From Dactylellina haptotyla (lineage: Eukaryota > Ascomycota > Orbiliomycetes > Orbiliales > Orbiliaceae): a stretch of DNA of 64,000 bases. Each line of letters opens with the position of its first letter. Positions within the stretch are counted from its first letter, which is position 1. Below the pieces are notes generated by a model. The model searched no databases and was not told the origin of the DNA. It saw only the letters and a program-made list of their open reading frames with translations. Below are positions 1-11,488 of this stretch, one piece after another. The DNA lies in contig CM062388.1 of the NCBI GenBank assembly GCA_031310005.1, positions 372,001 through 436,000 of the forward strand, read 5' to 3'. Both the position numbers and the translations under genes were made by a program.

Positions 1-1
1 T

Positions 2-202
2 TTTATCCAGAACGCGGGCCGGATGCTAGATTGGTTCGTGAAGCAGCTGTTATACTATCTCGACGATAGGAAAGAGCGCCGGGTGATGTTCATGTTCCTA
101 GGCGTGGGTCCGGCTGTCTATTTAGGATTGATCTTCTCTAAGACTTTATTTTTCGTCACACCACGTAATCGCTCCGGATACTATCCGAGAGAGCGAAGAT
201 AG
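2..202 (+). CDS. C-terminal end of a membrane protein (partial)
   Basis: An open frame enters from the left edge and stops with TAG at 200-202, giving 66 residues of a C-terminus. The end of the protein holds one hydrophobic stretch (about residues 28-52, from VMFMFLGVG to KTLFF) flanked by charged residues (DDRKERR before, PRNRSGYYPRERR after). This looks like a final transmembrane helix with a basic tail. No family is recognisable from so short a piece. The frame could also be the last exon of a gene that starts well to the left. Confidence 0.45.
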   Translation, partial: FIQNAGRMLDWFVKQLLYYLDDRKERRVMFMFLGVGPAVYLGLIFSKTLFFVTPRNRSGYYPRERR

Positions 203-899
203 AATTCTCGGTTGATGGGAGTATATATCCTATCTTGGCTATCTTGCATGCATACCAAGAAAGCTTCTTTTCGTACATTCGGAATGTTTCAAGTCCCATA
301 ATTGCGACGGTTCAATGATACCGACCCTGTCGATTTCTTCTGATTACTCAAATTCGGGGAAACCTTTTCCCGTTCTGGACATGAACGGAAGCGCATTAAT
401 ATGCGATGATCTGTGTTGTCGACTGTTGGATTGTACGCGTAGCTCGGCCGAACCGAACCGGTCTAACTATTCGACCTGGAAGATAGTTCGCTTGAGCCGA
501 AGGTATTTGGAAGGGTCCAGGATTTCTAACTATATGAATGTTTTCTTGAATTCCTACTGTTGCTGTTGGTGGCGTTTCTGGCCCTGAATTGTCGCCAGAT
601 CTGTCAAGAAGCGCAAAGTAAGGTACAAAAGATCCAATTGCCGTTGACTACCCCGCCAAATATGCAGCTGACGTCTGATTCGGGTTAGATATTTGTCGAG
701 CAAGTGTTGATTATCGAGAAGTTGCCGAGGACTGCTAGGAGCCCATCCAGCTATATCTACCTCCGAGCTTGTCCTTCAAAACTTCTATTGGCATGTCTCC
801 ATCGTGATATTCAGAAGTAAGCATAAAACATTATTGTACCTGATTATTAATATTCATATTCTCAAACTTTTACCCATTTCAGAAGCTCAATTTTAAAAA
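203..899. other. Intergenic region upstream of the methyltransferase gene
   Basis: No convincing gene. A 90-codon open frame at 315-587 has no recognisable features and ends in a Cys/Trp-rich stretch. The last 60 bases before the methyltransferase ATG are A/T-rich and end in an A-run directly before the start codon, as expected of a fungal 5' leader. Confidence 0.5.
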
Positions 900-1718
900 A
901 TGTCTGATCTATTAAACATACCTGCTGCCAACCGCTTCGCCGCGGCAGACGTCTACGAAAAGTTGACTGGCGGCTGGCCGGCTCGTATCGCCAAACGCCT
1001 AGTCTCCTCCCTTCCCGTCCCCATCACGGCGGACTCCGTCATACTCGACAACTGCTGCGGGTCTGGTGCGGTCACCACCGCGATTCTCAATTACTCCAGG
1101 GAGAATGGCTTCATCCCCAAAATCAACACCACGGATATTTCTCCAGGAATGGTGGAACACGTCGCCGGCATGTATAAAGACGTGCCTGAGGTCCAGACAA
1201 AGATTATGGATGCTCAAGCACTTCAATTCCCGGATAATACATTCACTCACGTGATCTGTCAATTCGGAGTCTTCTTCTGCCCGGACTACGAGCTCGGATA
1301 CCGCGAGATGTATCGTGTCGCGGCGCCGGGATCCGCCACCGCTGTCACTTCATGGCAGATCGTTGGTTGGCTTCCCATGGTCAATTACATCATTAAAAGG
1401 GTTCGACCGGAGCAAGAGGAATGGAAATTCCCGGCTCCTGTCGGATTCAAGGATAAGGTCTTTGTGAAGGAGAGGTTCGATGTTGCCGGCTGGAAGGATG
1501 TGAATGTTGTGGAAGTCGAAGATTTCACTGCAGCTAACGACGAAACAGCTGCTGCCTTGCTCCCACTTCTCACGGATGCCGTAGGTGATTGGACCGATGA
1601 GGAGAAAGCACGCTTTTGCGAGCTTTTCCCTGAAGCTGCAGAAGCCTGTGGGGCCGAGAAGACCGCTGAGGGATGGAATATCAAGATGGTTGCGCTGGCA
1701 GTAACCGGGACGAAGTAA
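900..1718 (+). CDS. SAM-dependent class I methyltransferase
   Basis: A single-exon gene of 272 residues with the Rossmann-fold features of a class I (UbiE/Methyltransf_11-like) methyltransferase. Motif I is VILDNCCGSGAV (about 47-58). The acidic end of beta-2 is TTDIS (about 77-81). Motif II/III is MDAQALQFPDNTFTHVIC (about 103-120), followed by a post-motif region rich in aromatic residues. The protein has no signal peptide or membrane segment and should act in the cytosol. The family transfers a methyl group from S-adenosylmethionine to small molecules; the substrate cannot be told from sequence. The ATG follows an A-rich leader, and no other in-frame ATG lies upstream nearby. No biosynthetic backbone gene lies beside it, so it is not clearly part of a metabolite cluster. 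Confidence 0.85.
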   Translation: MSDLLNIPAANRFAAADVYEKLTGGWPARIAKRLVSSLPVPITADSVILDNCCGSGAVTTAILNYSRENGFIPKINTTDISPGMVEHVAGMYKDVPEVQTKIMDAQALQFPDNTFTHVICQFGVFFCPDYELGYREMYRVAAPGSATAVTSWQIVGWLPMVNYIIKRVRPEQEEWKFPAPVGFKDKVFVKERFDVAGWKDVNVVEVEDFTAANDETAAALLPLLTDAVGDWTDEEKARFCELFPEAAEACGAEKTAEGWNIKMVALAVTGTK

Positions 1719-3266
1719 CTAGCGCGAGGAGGTGTCGACGGGGGGGAAATATTTTGACAAGTCATGGATTTCCAATATTTGCCGGGGATGTGGGAAAGAA
1801 TGGAGGCTGGCAAGGAATTTGGAGAAACAGCTTGCGCACTTCATTTGTTTTCAATTACGTACTTTGCTTATCGGTGATATTCGAGACCACCTCTATCTGA
1901 TATTTTAGCATTAGTACTCTGCAAGAGGTTGAATCAATGGAGGTTCAGGTACAGGTACCTTTGAGGTATTGTGGAGAATGTACTTACCAGGGAGCACCCT
2001 AGCGATAGTATTAATCAAGAGAATTTATTATTCTTCTTCTATGCGTCTTTTTTTTTCAACTCGAGTGAATCAAATAAATGTTACTTGATTTTGTGGCTGT
2101 AGTCCCTTAGTTTGCTTTATATGCAGGAGGTGAAAGTCGCATCGCCATGGTCTCGAGCTCCTACGAGAGTGCATCTCGAAGCCGTCGGTTTATCATCGAG
2201 CGGCGGAGGTGTTGGACGTTGCTTCTCCCTTCCCAATCACCTGGCGGGGAGGTGACGTCCGTTCAAGACATCGCAACGCAGAATGGAGCGCATCTCTGTT
2301 GATCAGGCGTTGAAGAAACGAACTCGGTGTCAATGTTGGTTCCAATGTTATCGCCATCATCATCATCATCGACCAGAGACACCGATGGCATGATATCACA
2401 ATTCCTGCGGGCTCCCCCAAAAGAAGGCATCGCAACCACAAGATGCCTGAAAGAACCACCCCTCCTCTGCCTTCCGAAGAAAACTACATGCTGATAACAT
2501 TGATATTCACCCCACCAGCAGGAACTCTGTCGCAAAAGGTCTCACCATCTCATGTTACCTCCCTTCTAGCCGCTCGCGAGAAAGCGGGGTCACCCTTGGC
2601 CAGCTGCACGCCAAGACCACTAGACGGGATGGCTCGCATGAACTTCAAGTCACATGACCACAGGTGTGGATTTCCCTTCCCTGCCGCAAAAACGGGAAGA
2701 TTTAACTCGCTATCTCCAGGCAGAGAGGCACTGGGATAGCGGCTGGAACGAGACCCCTTCCCAGGCTTCGTTGTCGCTCCTTTCCAGCATTCCAGAGGAG
2801 CCGAGGCCTTGGGTCAGCTTCCTCGTAGAAATCATGTTGCGCGCGCGGGAATGACGGACAAATCTCGTGGGCAGCCGTCGGGTTCGGGTGGGCCTCTCCC
2901 AAATTCCTTCTTCCAATCCCAAAGCAAAACAATAAAAAACGAGAATAGATCTGAGCAGCCAGCCAACCACGAAGGAGAGGTCTTGTGATTGGTCTTTTAA
3001 GGATTTTCTCAGTGGTTCAGCCAGCAGTTTGACCTGTGGTGCTTCCAGCTTCCCAGCTTTGGGCTCAAGTGAGACTGTTCGCTTGAACGGCCAATCAAGC
3101 GGTGACAACTCATCGCTGCACCCACCCTTGACTTCTCGACCACCCTCCCAAATTTTCCTCAACGCTCGCCCCGGTTCTCAGGGATCTTTACCAAAAAACT
3201 ATAGGTCCATTATCCCCCCGCCACTAGTGCTAACAATAACCAGCGCATGGCAAAGCAGAGAGGGGT

Positions 3267-3295
3267 GAAGGGAAGGAAGGAAGAAGGAAGGAAGG
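3267..3295. repeat. GGAA/GAAG-type purine microsatellite
   Basis: A short run of imperfect GGAAG/GAAGG units, all purine on the plus strand. It is a simple-sequence tract in the upstream region of the large gene; such tracts vary in length between strains. Confidence 0.8.
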
Positions 3296-4210
3296 CTTCT
3301 CGACACTAAGGCACGAAGAGAGCACACACAGAGAGCGACATAGGCAAGCCCTTTCATTGGGGGATAATGATATGGAGCCTTTCTGAGAGTTTGACGACTC
3401 TGTGTGCATTATTGCAAAATTGTGCATACAGTCGCAGTACCCTCTTCATGCAAGCTTTTTTCACATCTCACCCAAGTTACTCCTCCTTAGCTGCAGCCTG
3501 CTCCTGAGTTTCCAAAAAGCCGCCTGTCGCTGTAGAATCGTCGCTGGTCGCGCAAGTGAAGCTACCTCCCAACCTCGTTAAGCTAGGGCAACCCTCGGAA
3601 CTTTTAGGCTGGGTTACGAAATTCGACTTTTTCTTTGGGGGACCTGCGAGATCGTCAACTCTACGAAACGAGTAGCCTTATAGCCACGACGGCTCCTCTC
3701 CTCCTTCTTTCGGGATCTCTCTGCTGAGCTGTTCACACCTCTGTTTGTTATCCTGTTTTATCTTCGGACAGGCGCGAAAAACAAAATTTGAAGGACTTTC
3801 CGTCGTTATTTTTGCCTTCAGTGACAACAAACCACAGACTTCGATAACCTGAGCAGCGAGCGGATCCGATATATAAGATTTTTTTATTATTACTATCCTG
3901 CCCGTTTTGACAAAGTTACCAAAAGCAGCTGGACAAAGAGCCCCAGAAACTGTGATTTGCCCCACGGACAGCTCACTGGCCCAATCCCGATTCTACACGA
4001 GGTTATCGATTCTCTAAAAGAGCTACCCCATCCGTCGCATTTTCGTCGTCGTACATCTCTCTTACCCTTTGGCCGTATATAGCCAACCAACTGTATCGGT
4101 TCTTGAGATCCCCTCATAAATATCGTCGAATAGGATAATTGCGGTCACGACATCTAAAAGGCTGAATACACACCTAGCCAACAAGAAGAGCAGGAGATTC
4201 CTGCGGCTAG

Positions 4211-4272
4211 GTAAGTCTACAAGGGTAGAGCAACTGATATCTCGGGACCCTACAACACCATCGTCATTCTAG
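4211..4272 (+). other. Putative intron in the 5' untranslated leader
   Basis: A 62-base stretch starts with the perfect fungal donor GTAAGT, holds CTGAT as a possible branch point, and ends in TTCTAG. It lies on the same strand and about 540 bases upstream of the start codon of the large gene at 4808. It would fit a spliced untranslated leader. No coding frame supports it, so this is inference from splice signals alone. Confidence 0.35.
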
Positions 4273-4799
4273 CTTCCCGTAGGGAGGAAAAAGAGAAGAA
4301 AAGACCACGATAAAATAAAAAATAAGAAAATCGAATCATCTGAGAAGTCGCTTTTGATTGGATCACACCCTAGAGCCGGCTCTATCTCCATCCTGTCAAA
4401 TCTAGCTAGTCACTGTGTCGCAAGCTTTCCTTGTCGCAACTCGATACCAAAGAGCGATTCAACGACATCACCGCGCCTTATCACCTCCAAATTTTTTTAT
4501 GTCGAATTTCTTTTAAGAAAATTTGTTTTTTCAATCTCTGGCACCACTATTACGGAATTGTGCATTTTACCAATACTGTCGACGTTCTGACACTTCGAGT
4601 AAGGATTACGATTGTGTTGAAGCTAGCGAAGTTGAACCCTCGAATAGACAATCATATATCTTATCTACACCAAAAAAATTTCTTCCCTAAAAAAAAAAAC
4701 GAAAGTTCGGTTGCAAGCTTCGGCGAGAAAAGGCCGCCATACTGGAGAAATCAAAGAAATCGCAGACTGGTGGGCCGGATCCTATCCGTCAGAAAGCCG

Positions 4800-4811
4800 A
4801 TGGATCGATGA
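4800..4811 (+). promoter_or_regulatory. Three-codon upstream ORF overlapping the main start
   Basis: ATG GAT CGA TGA begins eight bases before the proposed start codon at 4808. Its TGA stop overlaps that start codon (ATGA). A ribosome starting at 4800 would end on top of the main ATG, an arrangement that usually lowers or gates translation of the main frame. This depends on the first-exon model of the large gene. Confidence 0.4.
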
Positions 4812-7800
4812 AAGCGCCAACGACGTCTTCCTCGTCAACTCGTAAGTCCAACCCCGTTATGGCTGTTTGTTTCGCGACTGGTGTACCCGGTGCTCTCCTG
4901 CGATTGCTTTTCTCTGCTGCTGCTGCTGCTACTACCACTACTCCTGCTACTCCTCCCCTTTGCGAGAACGAAAGCCAGATTATCTTTTGGACTGCATGCT
5001 CAGTGGCGATTCGCTCGCTTTTGAATTGAATTGGAAAATCTTGTTTTTGCATGCTCGCTCGTGCCCACGCGGAGCCAGCGTGCATTGGGATCGTTATGCT
5101 AGCTGTCCGTCTGCGAGTCCGTTTGTGTGGATGTCCGGCTGTCTCGCAAGTCACAGCATGAAGAAGGGGATCTCCTCTGGGCGCTATCCCAGACAGACTC
5201 TGCGTGTCAGACCGGACAGGCCTTGCCATGGAGGTGGACCCGAGTCAGGCTTAGGCCAGCGGAGGTGCATGCTGCTTTGCTGGCCGAGGGACTTTCCTCA
5301 CTGGCCAACAGCGCTGCATGATGTGTTGTTCATACGGTCCGGTCTCTGCAGACAGCACACCAGCTGCTCGACGCACACACGCATACATACCTCCCGCATA
5401 TTGGCACTCCTCTCAACCTCCTCCTCAACCTCCTCCTCCCCCAATCTCCAGCTCAGGCAACCCCCCAGTGTTATTACTTTTTGCTGGGAGCGGTGGTTGC
5501 GGTAGTAGTAAAACTGAACGCTGGCCCTCCTCGTCTGATCTTTCTTTCCTCTGTCCATTCCTACGAAACTGTCACTTGCCCGGGCTGTCGTTTTCCTTCG
5601 ATACCCGAAAGAAGGCTGGTATTCTTGGGACCCAGCACATTGAGTCTCTCTGATATTCTGCTCCGGTCACCTGCCATTCCCTTGCCCTTCTTAGACTTCA
5701 TAGAAAGAGTTTTGCTCCCTCTCTATTTTCTCTATTTCTCTCTCGCTTCCCTCGATCACTCGCATTTGGCATCTCAATTTATTTTCTTTTCGGCATCTGG
5801 CTATACATACACATACATATCGCCTGCATGTCCTTGCTGTAGTATACCTCATGTGCTAACTGCTTCTGTTGTCCTGCCTTTACTTGGAAAAGGCCCTCGT
5901 TCGACATCTACCACGGTCCCCTCACCTCCCTCCGTAGTCTCTCAACCTTCTTCTCGAACGTCTTCCCCTTCCTCGCGCCTGCGACGTTCCTCCTCCGCCG
6001 TCTCTCTCTCCCCGAACACTCCTCGTCCGGTCTCATCTGTCAAGCCAGTTGAGCTAGCTCCACCACAATCTACCGCCAAGATGGGTGTTGCACAGGATGA
6101 TTATAACAACCTTAAGCAGGAAAAGGTCAGAGCAAAGTCTCGGACACGGCTAGCAAGGTCCAAGTCGAGGAGCGCTCTTGCTCGTCACAACACCGGCAAC
6201 AGCGACTCCAAGGAGACCAAGGTATCGCGGCATCAAACTGGAAATAGCGAACCCAAGGAAAGCCGGATACGAAAACATGACACTGGTAATAGCGATAGCA
6301 AGGTGCAGAAGCAGAACACTGGCGGAAGCGACAGCCAGACTGCTATCATCGCCCGCGCAGCGACCTACACTAAACCATTGATCAGCTCCGCAACATATCA
6401 CCTACCTCCGCCACCTTCCGGTACCTTTGGAGGCAACACCACTTCCCTGGCGGAACTTGCCCATCTTGTGAGGCTACAATCTTACCAACAGCTCAAGCAC
6501 ACACAATCCAGGATACGGTTGCATCGCCAATTGATATCTACCGGAATATTCGCACGCCTGGAAAGATGTGGAGCCCTTGCCAGGACACATATGGTCGACT
6601 ACTTCAAAGACGACAAGAAGCGGGAGTTTGCCGTTCTGTACAATGCCGTCCATGACCTCAAGGATTCCTGTGAACGCCTTGCCATGCTCCAACCTGAATT
6701 GGATGTCTCGAAAATTTCTTACGGAGACTCTGAATCGGAACGCCCCAAATCCCTACATAATTTCCTCCAAGATATCCCCACACAAACAAGAGATACCATT
6801 CTCTTATTTATCTCTACACTGCGTTCTAATCCAAAATTCCTCGCGGATAGACTCTGCAAGCTCTCTCCTGGCGATCTGGACACAATCGCCAAGTCGAACC
6901 AAATCACTCAAACACAGGAATCCGTGCTCCCATTAAACCGAAAAACCGTTACTCCTAACCCAACAGTACCGGTCCCCACTCTTGCTGTTGACAAGCTCCT
7001 CGCTTTCCATAGACTAGATCCTCTCCACACCCTCATACACACCATCTTCGCCAACTCTAGCGGCCCAGATTCTGATGAGGACCGCCGACGAACCGATGTT
7101 TGGTCGACAGTATGCGCCCGTCTTCTCAATGAGAAGCGCGGCGAGAAGTTCCTTTATGCTGTTATGGATTCATGGTCCTCGATGAGAGAATGGCCTGCCA
7201 GGAACAACATCGAGGTTTGCCTCATGAAGATGCTTCAAGACGGTGCCGCTTTACTACAACTTGACCGCTCCGAGGATACCGCCAACGATAAAGTCCGACA
7301 GGACCTTATCCGAAAGCAGGAAGAAGAGTTCTACGTCAAGGCTACCCGATCTCTTTTCCAGACTCTCGATGACGAGCCATGCGCCGGAGGTATTCCAGAA
7401 GGTATCTTGGAACTTGGTCATGCCATCCTGGAGAAGATTGAGGATCCCAAGAGGAAGAAACTCGCGGAAGTCTTCATCGTCGCCAAATGGTTCTTCGGTA
7501 GATACCTGAATACTGCCATTCAGTACCCTGAGGTAAGCAACTCTCCGACCTAATATGTCTAATCACAATATTAACGGTTTTCATCAGTATCACGGTATTA
7601 TGGTGGGTCATTACATCAGTGAGTACGCTCGTCAAGCAATCTTGCGTCGGGTTATCCAACGGATGTGCACCGACGTTTTCAGCATCTGCTTCGTTGAATT
7701 GTTAGTATATTCCACATCTTCGTCACATTTTCGAGTCTGGTCTAATACATGTTTGCAGGAAGTCGAGTCGTCCCATTGATCCTATCGTTCGTAACCATGT

Positions 7801-10800
7801 TGAGAGTATCATGGCTCGATTCCGTAACCCCCGTCCAAAGGATAGCAACCCCATTCTCCTCCCTGTCAAGGCCATCACCTCGCCTCGCGAGACAGTTGAA
7901 GTTCAACCTTACCTTGTCTTGTGTCCTACCGACGTTGCCACAATCTTCCATGCTCTCTACCCTCAAAGCAGCCAGAGACCTGGTACCTCTTCGTCCGAGA
8001 AGGATTTCGGATCGAAGAAGTTCGGTCGCTCAATGACTTCTGCTCGCCCTGCTGTCTCTCGCCCTCCTAGCATCTTCGAAACCACAAACGGTACTTCCGC
8101 CTCCCTCCTTAGCAAGAGCAGCTCATCCCTCAACAGCGACAGCGGCCTCTCTGCCATGAATGCTCCTCTACTCGATAACCATTATGGTAGCATGGATGAG
8201 AAGTATGCCGGTTCTCTTGTCGGTTCTCCAAACTCCTTCACTATTGCTCCTAATATCAAGTCCTCTACCGCATCCATCTACTCTTTCCAATCTATCACAT
8301 CCGAACCCGATGATGAACTCGAAACCTTTATGATGGATGTCAAGCTTGCCGTCACTGAAATGACTAGAAAGCTCGGTTCCGAGGCTACTTCGGGACGAAC
8401 ACATCCTTGTGCCGAGAAATGGGCTGTACTTTTCGTCTCTTCTGACGGCAAGACAGTCTCTGCTCGCATGAAGACCGACTGGGAGGATGAGGATGAGGAT
8501 GACAGCGACAGCAGCAGTGACAACGATAGCGACGACGACTCTCCAGGCGAAGTTTCTCGGGACTACAACCAAGTCAAGCAAGCCATTATGAAGCTTATTG
8601 AAGAATACGAAGTTCCTGAAGAACTCATCGAAGAGGATGAAAACCAGTCTAAGAAGTTCAGTAACCGAACATCGATCGCGACGAACCGAAAGCATGCGGC
8701 TCCCGTCGCATCAACTGTTACCAGCTACATCCAAGACCAGAACCCGTACTACCAGGGTGGTGGCTTGAGCGCTCTCTTTAACGGAAGCCCGGAACGAGAG
8801 CGCCAGCGCCTTGACCTTCCTCGCGACAGTAATGACCGCTTGCGCCAATCTAGCAAGGAAGGCAATGCCGATGTTCTTCTGACTATGTTGTCTGCCGCTC
8901 AATCTCAATGCATGGCCCGTGGCGACTTTGTCGACGGTCAGGTATTCCATCGCGCCGTCACCATCCTCCTTCGCAAGTTGGAACCATCTCTTACCCGCAA
9001 CGGCTTCGCACCTCTCCTGCACATCCTTTCTCGTGGCTTCCGTGTCTCCATTGAGAAGTCTGCTGCATGCATCGAACACCTTGAGGCTTGGTTCGTTTGG
9101 TTGACCATGGCTCACGAAAGACATGACTCTGCTACATCTGACATGCTTCAGCTCATCAAAGCTCTTCGCGTTAAGATGTGGTATGTGACTGATGTTCGCA
9201 ACTCTGCCGCTTATGATGATGCTCGCAATGTTGCCCTTGCCTTGAAGAAGATGGCGATTCCACCTAAGACCAAGGATGGCCGACCGATCTCCCAGCAGCG
9301 TGTGAAGACTAGTCTTACCCATCGCATGTCTACCAGCAGCTTCTCTCTCCTAAAAGGTGACAGCTTGATCGATACCCTTGCTGCTCCAGTCGACAACGGC
9401 GGCCCCAACAAACTTAGCGACGAACAGGCCGAGATCACCAGTGCTTGGTTGAAGCGTTATGCCATCACTAACTTCTGCACGGGAGAAGAGAGAATCCACC
9501 GTTTCTGCTCTGAAATTGACAAATGTGTTAACAAGCTCGTCGGCAAGGAGATCCTCACTGGTCCTGTCCTTTGGTCCAGCGAGTTGTTTGCTAGAGATGG
9601 AGGGGAGCTTGCCAACATTAGGAAGAAGGGAGAATTCCATCTTGCTGGAGTTGGTGGTCTCAGCATGACGATGGATGACGTTGATGCTGATGGCGACAAG
9701 GTGAAGCTCAGGCCTAAGGCAAGCGCCAGCGAACTCTTTGGACTCAGCATTGCCCGTCCTAGATCGCAAAGTATCGTCAGCACATTGTCTGCTTTGTCCA
9801 CCACACCTAACGCTCGTCCCAGAGCCGCTAGGGGTAGCGTTTCTGAATCCTTCATGGACAAGAATGATCTCTTCAACACTCCAACTCCTAGCCTGTCCAT
9901 GGAATCCACTCCCACTTCGGCTTTCTGGAGCCCATTCGGAAATATGACACCATTGGCTGGATCACCGTCCCGGTCCAAGACAACTTCTACCATTCCAACC
10001 TTGACCACCTCGAGGTCCATGGAAGGCGAGAACCAAGAGAAGAAAGCGTTCCTTACCACTCTTAAGCAGTCTCTCATTGGATTGCTCTTGAGTGATCTTG
10101 GTTTGGATGTCTGGAGCCAAGGCAGTGAAACTGATGCCTGGTTCTCCGGTGGTCTCGCTGATGAGTGTATGCAACGGAAGGAAGACCAAGAACGCGCCCT
10201 TCAAGAACGAAGCGCGTCTTCTAAGAGCTTGAATACTATTGCCTCTAAAAAGATCAACCGCAAGAAGAGCAATAAGTCTCTGCGAAGATCGTCTCATGCC
10301 AATGGCATCTTGGAAGCCCTCGGCCGAGCAGAGAAAGGTGAGCTTGCGGCTCCGGTCGCGACCTACGAAACGGTCGGCCACGAGCCTCATTCCGGTGAAG
10401 ACAACTCATCCAGCAGCGATGCTACCGCTCGCTCTGCAAACACCGCTACCGCTTCTTCGGCAAATAAGAAGGGTTCCTACCAAAGTTTCCCATACGGCGT
10501 TGCCTTCCGCAGACTTCTTACTAAGTTCTCAACCCACCCGAACCCGTTCGACAAGCTCAATGCTCTTTACGAACTCGAGATACTCATCGTCGCTTCGCTC
10601 ACCTCAACCACTGGCAGGACTTTTACCCGTCGTGGAACCTTCCCATCTACTCCATCTCCTGACTTTGAGCCAGTCGCTCGTGAACTAAGCGCTCGTATGA
10701 GCAATCTCATGCTTACTCAGCCCACCAACCTCGACGAGAGCCTCGCACATGCCGATGAGCGCCGCCACGCTGGCCTCTCTGGTTCCCCATTCATGACCCC

Positions 10801-11488
10801 GACAGGTTCTCGCACCCCAGTTGGGAACAGCAATCTTCCTTCCACTGAGATCATCATTGAAGTTTGGCAACAACTCTTCCGCCAAGCCGATATTCGTCCA
10901 CGCACCCTCTTCCGCGATCTGCAATTTGTTGCATCTTTCATCCCAGCTTACCAACTCGACCTTACCGCTCAAGGAAAGGCCTTCTGGGATATGGCCAATG
11001 CCGCTCTCAGACTCAAAGTCGATGTTGTTAGGACCATGGTCGAAGTCGCCGACGAGATTGTGGGCTACCACACCAAGAGACGCACTCCAGAGTCTGCTGC
11101 TTCTCAGCCAGCAATCTCTAAGGAGAAGTTCGCACAGAATCCAGACCTCAAGGCCAAATCTCCACAGCCTGCCGGTGCCGAATGGATTGCTCGCTATTCC
11201 ATGAAGGATGCTGCAAACATGTGGCTCATCACTGCCAAAGAAGGAGATGCGACCGCCCAGCGTGAACTTGCTATCTTCTACCTCACCAATCCCGCTTTGT
11301 TGCCATTGGCTACTATGCCAATGAGCAAGACCAAGGATATCTTCCGCAACGATTCCATGGTTACAAGGGGAGTTGATCCTGAGAAGTGTGATCCACTCAG
11401 ACTATGCGTTTCACATCACTGGATGGAGTTGTCGTCTCGCGAAGACGAGTTGGCAAAGAAGTATCTGAGACAACGAGAGGAGTGGTAA
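4808..11488 (+). CDS. Very large conserved-type protein, Sel1-like C-terminus, unknown function
   Basis: Proposed exons are 4808-4841, 5893-7532, 7588-7700 and 7759-11488, giving 1838 residues. The last three exons are secure because the frame closes exactly. Exon 1 is inferred: its donor is GTAAGT, a GCTAAC branch point lies about 35 bases before the acceptor at 5892, and the phases match, but the intron is 1051 bases. The fallback start is the ATG at 6081 (residue 75). The N-terminus is Ser/Pro/Thr-rich. Residues 110-160 hold four copies of a [HQ]-x-T-G-[NG]-S-[DE] repeat in a basic segment. An acidic Asp/Ser run lies near 837-858. The final ~93 residues resemble Sel1/TPR-type helices (DAANMWLITAKEGDATAQ), ending in LRQREEW. 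No enzyme motif is visible, so the protein is probably a cytoplasmic scaffold. I do not recognise a named family. Confidence 0.75.

Larger units (their letters stand above)
1719..4799. other. Long non-coding upstream region of the large gene
   Basis: Three kilobases without a supportable gene. Open frames here (for example 2443-2739, and 2710-3162 on the minus strand) overlap each other on both strands and show no domain features. There is a CAT trinucleotide run at about 2355-2369 and a purine tract at 3267-3295. From about 3450 the sequence is pyrimidine-rich with a possible spliced leader intron (4211-4272), so much of the right half is probably promoter and 5' untranslated region of the gene starting at 4808. 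Confidence 0.5.

Noticed and set aside
2710-3162. A 150-codon minus-strand frame in the long upstream region
   Set aside because: Overlapped by several frames on both strands; no domain; the region looks like a leader or promoter.
4867-5505. A 212-codon plus-strand frame overlapping the first intron of the large gene
   Set aside because: Cys/Ser/Trp-rich translation of pyrimidine-rich sequence; the frame is not the one used by the exons on either side.
8168-10077. Long minus-strand frames inside the large gene
   Set aside because: They mirror the codon pattern of the well-supported plus-strand exon.
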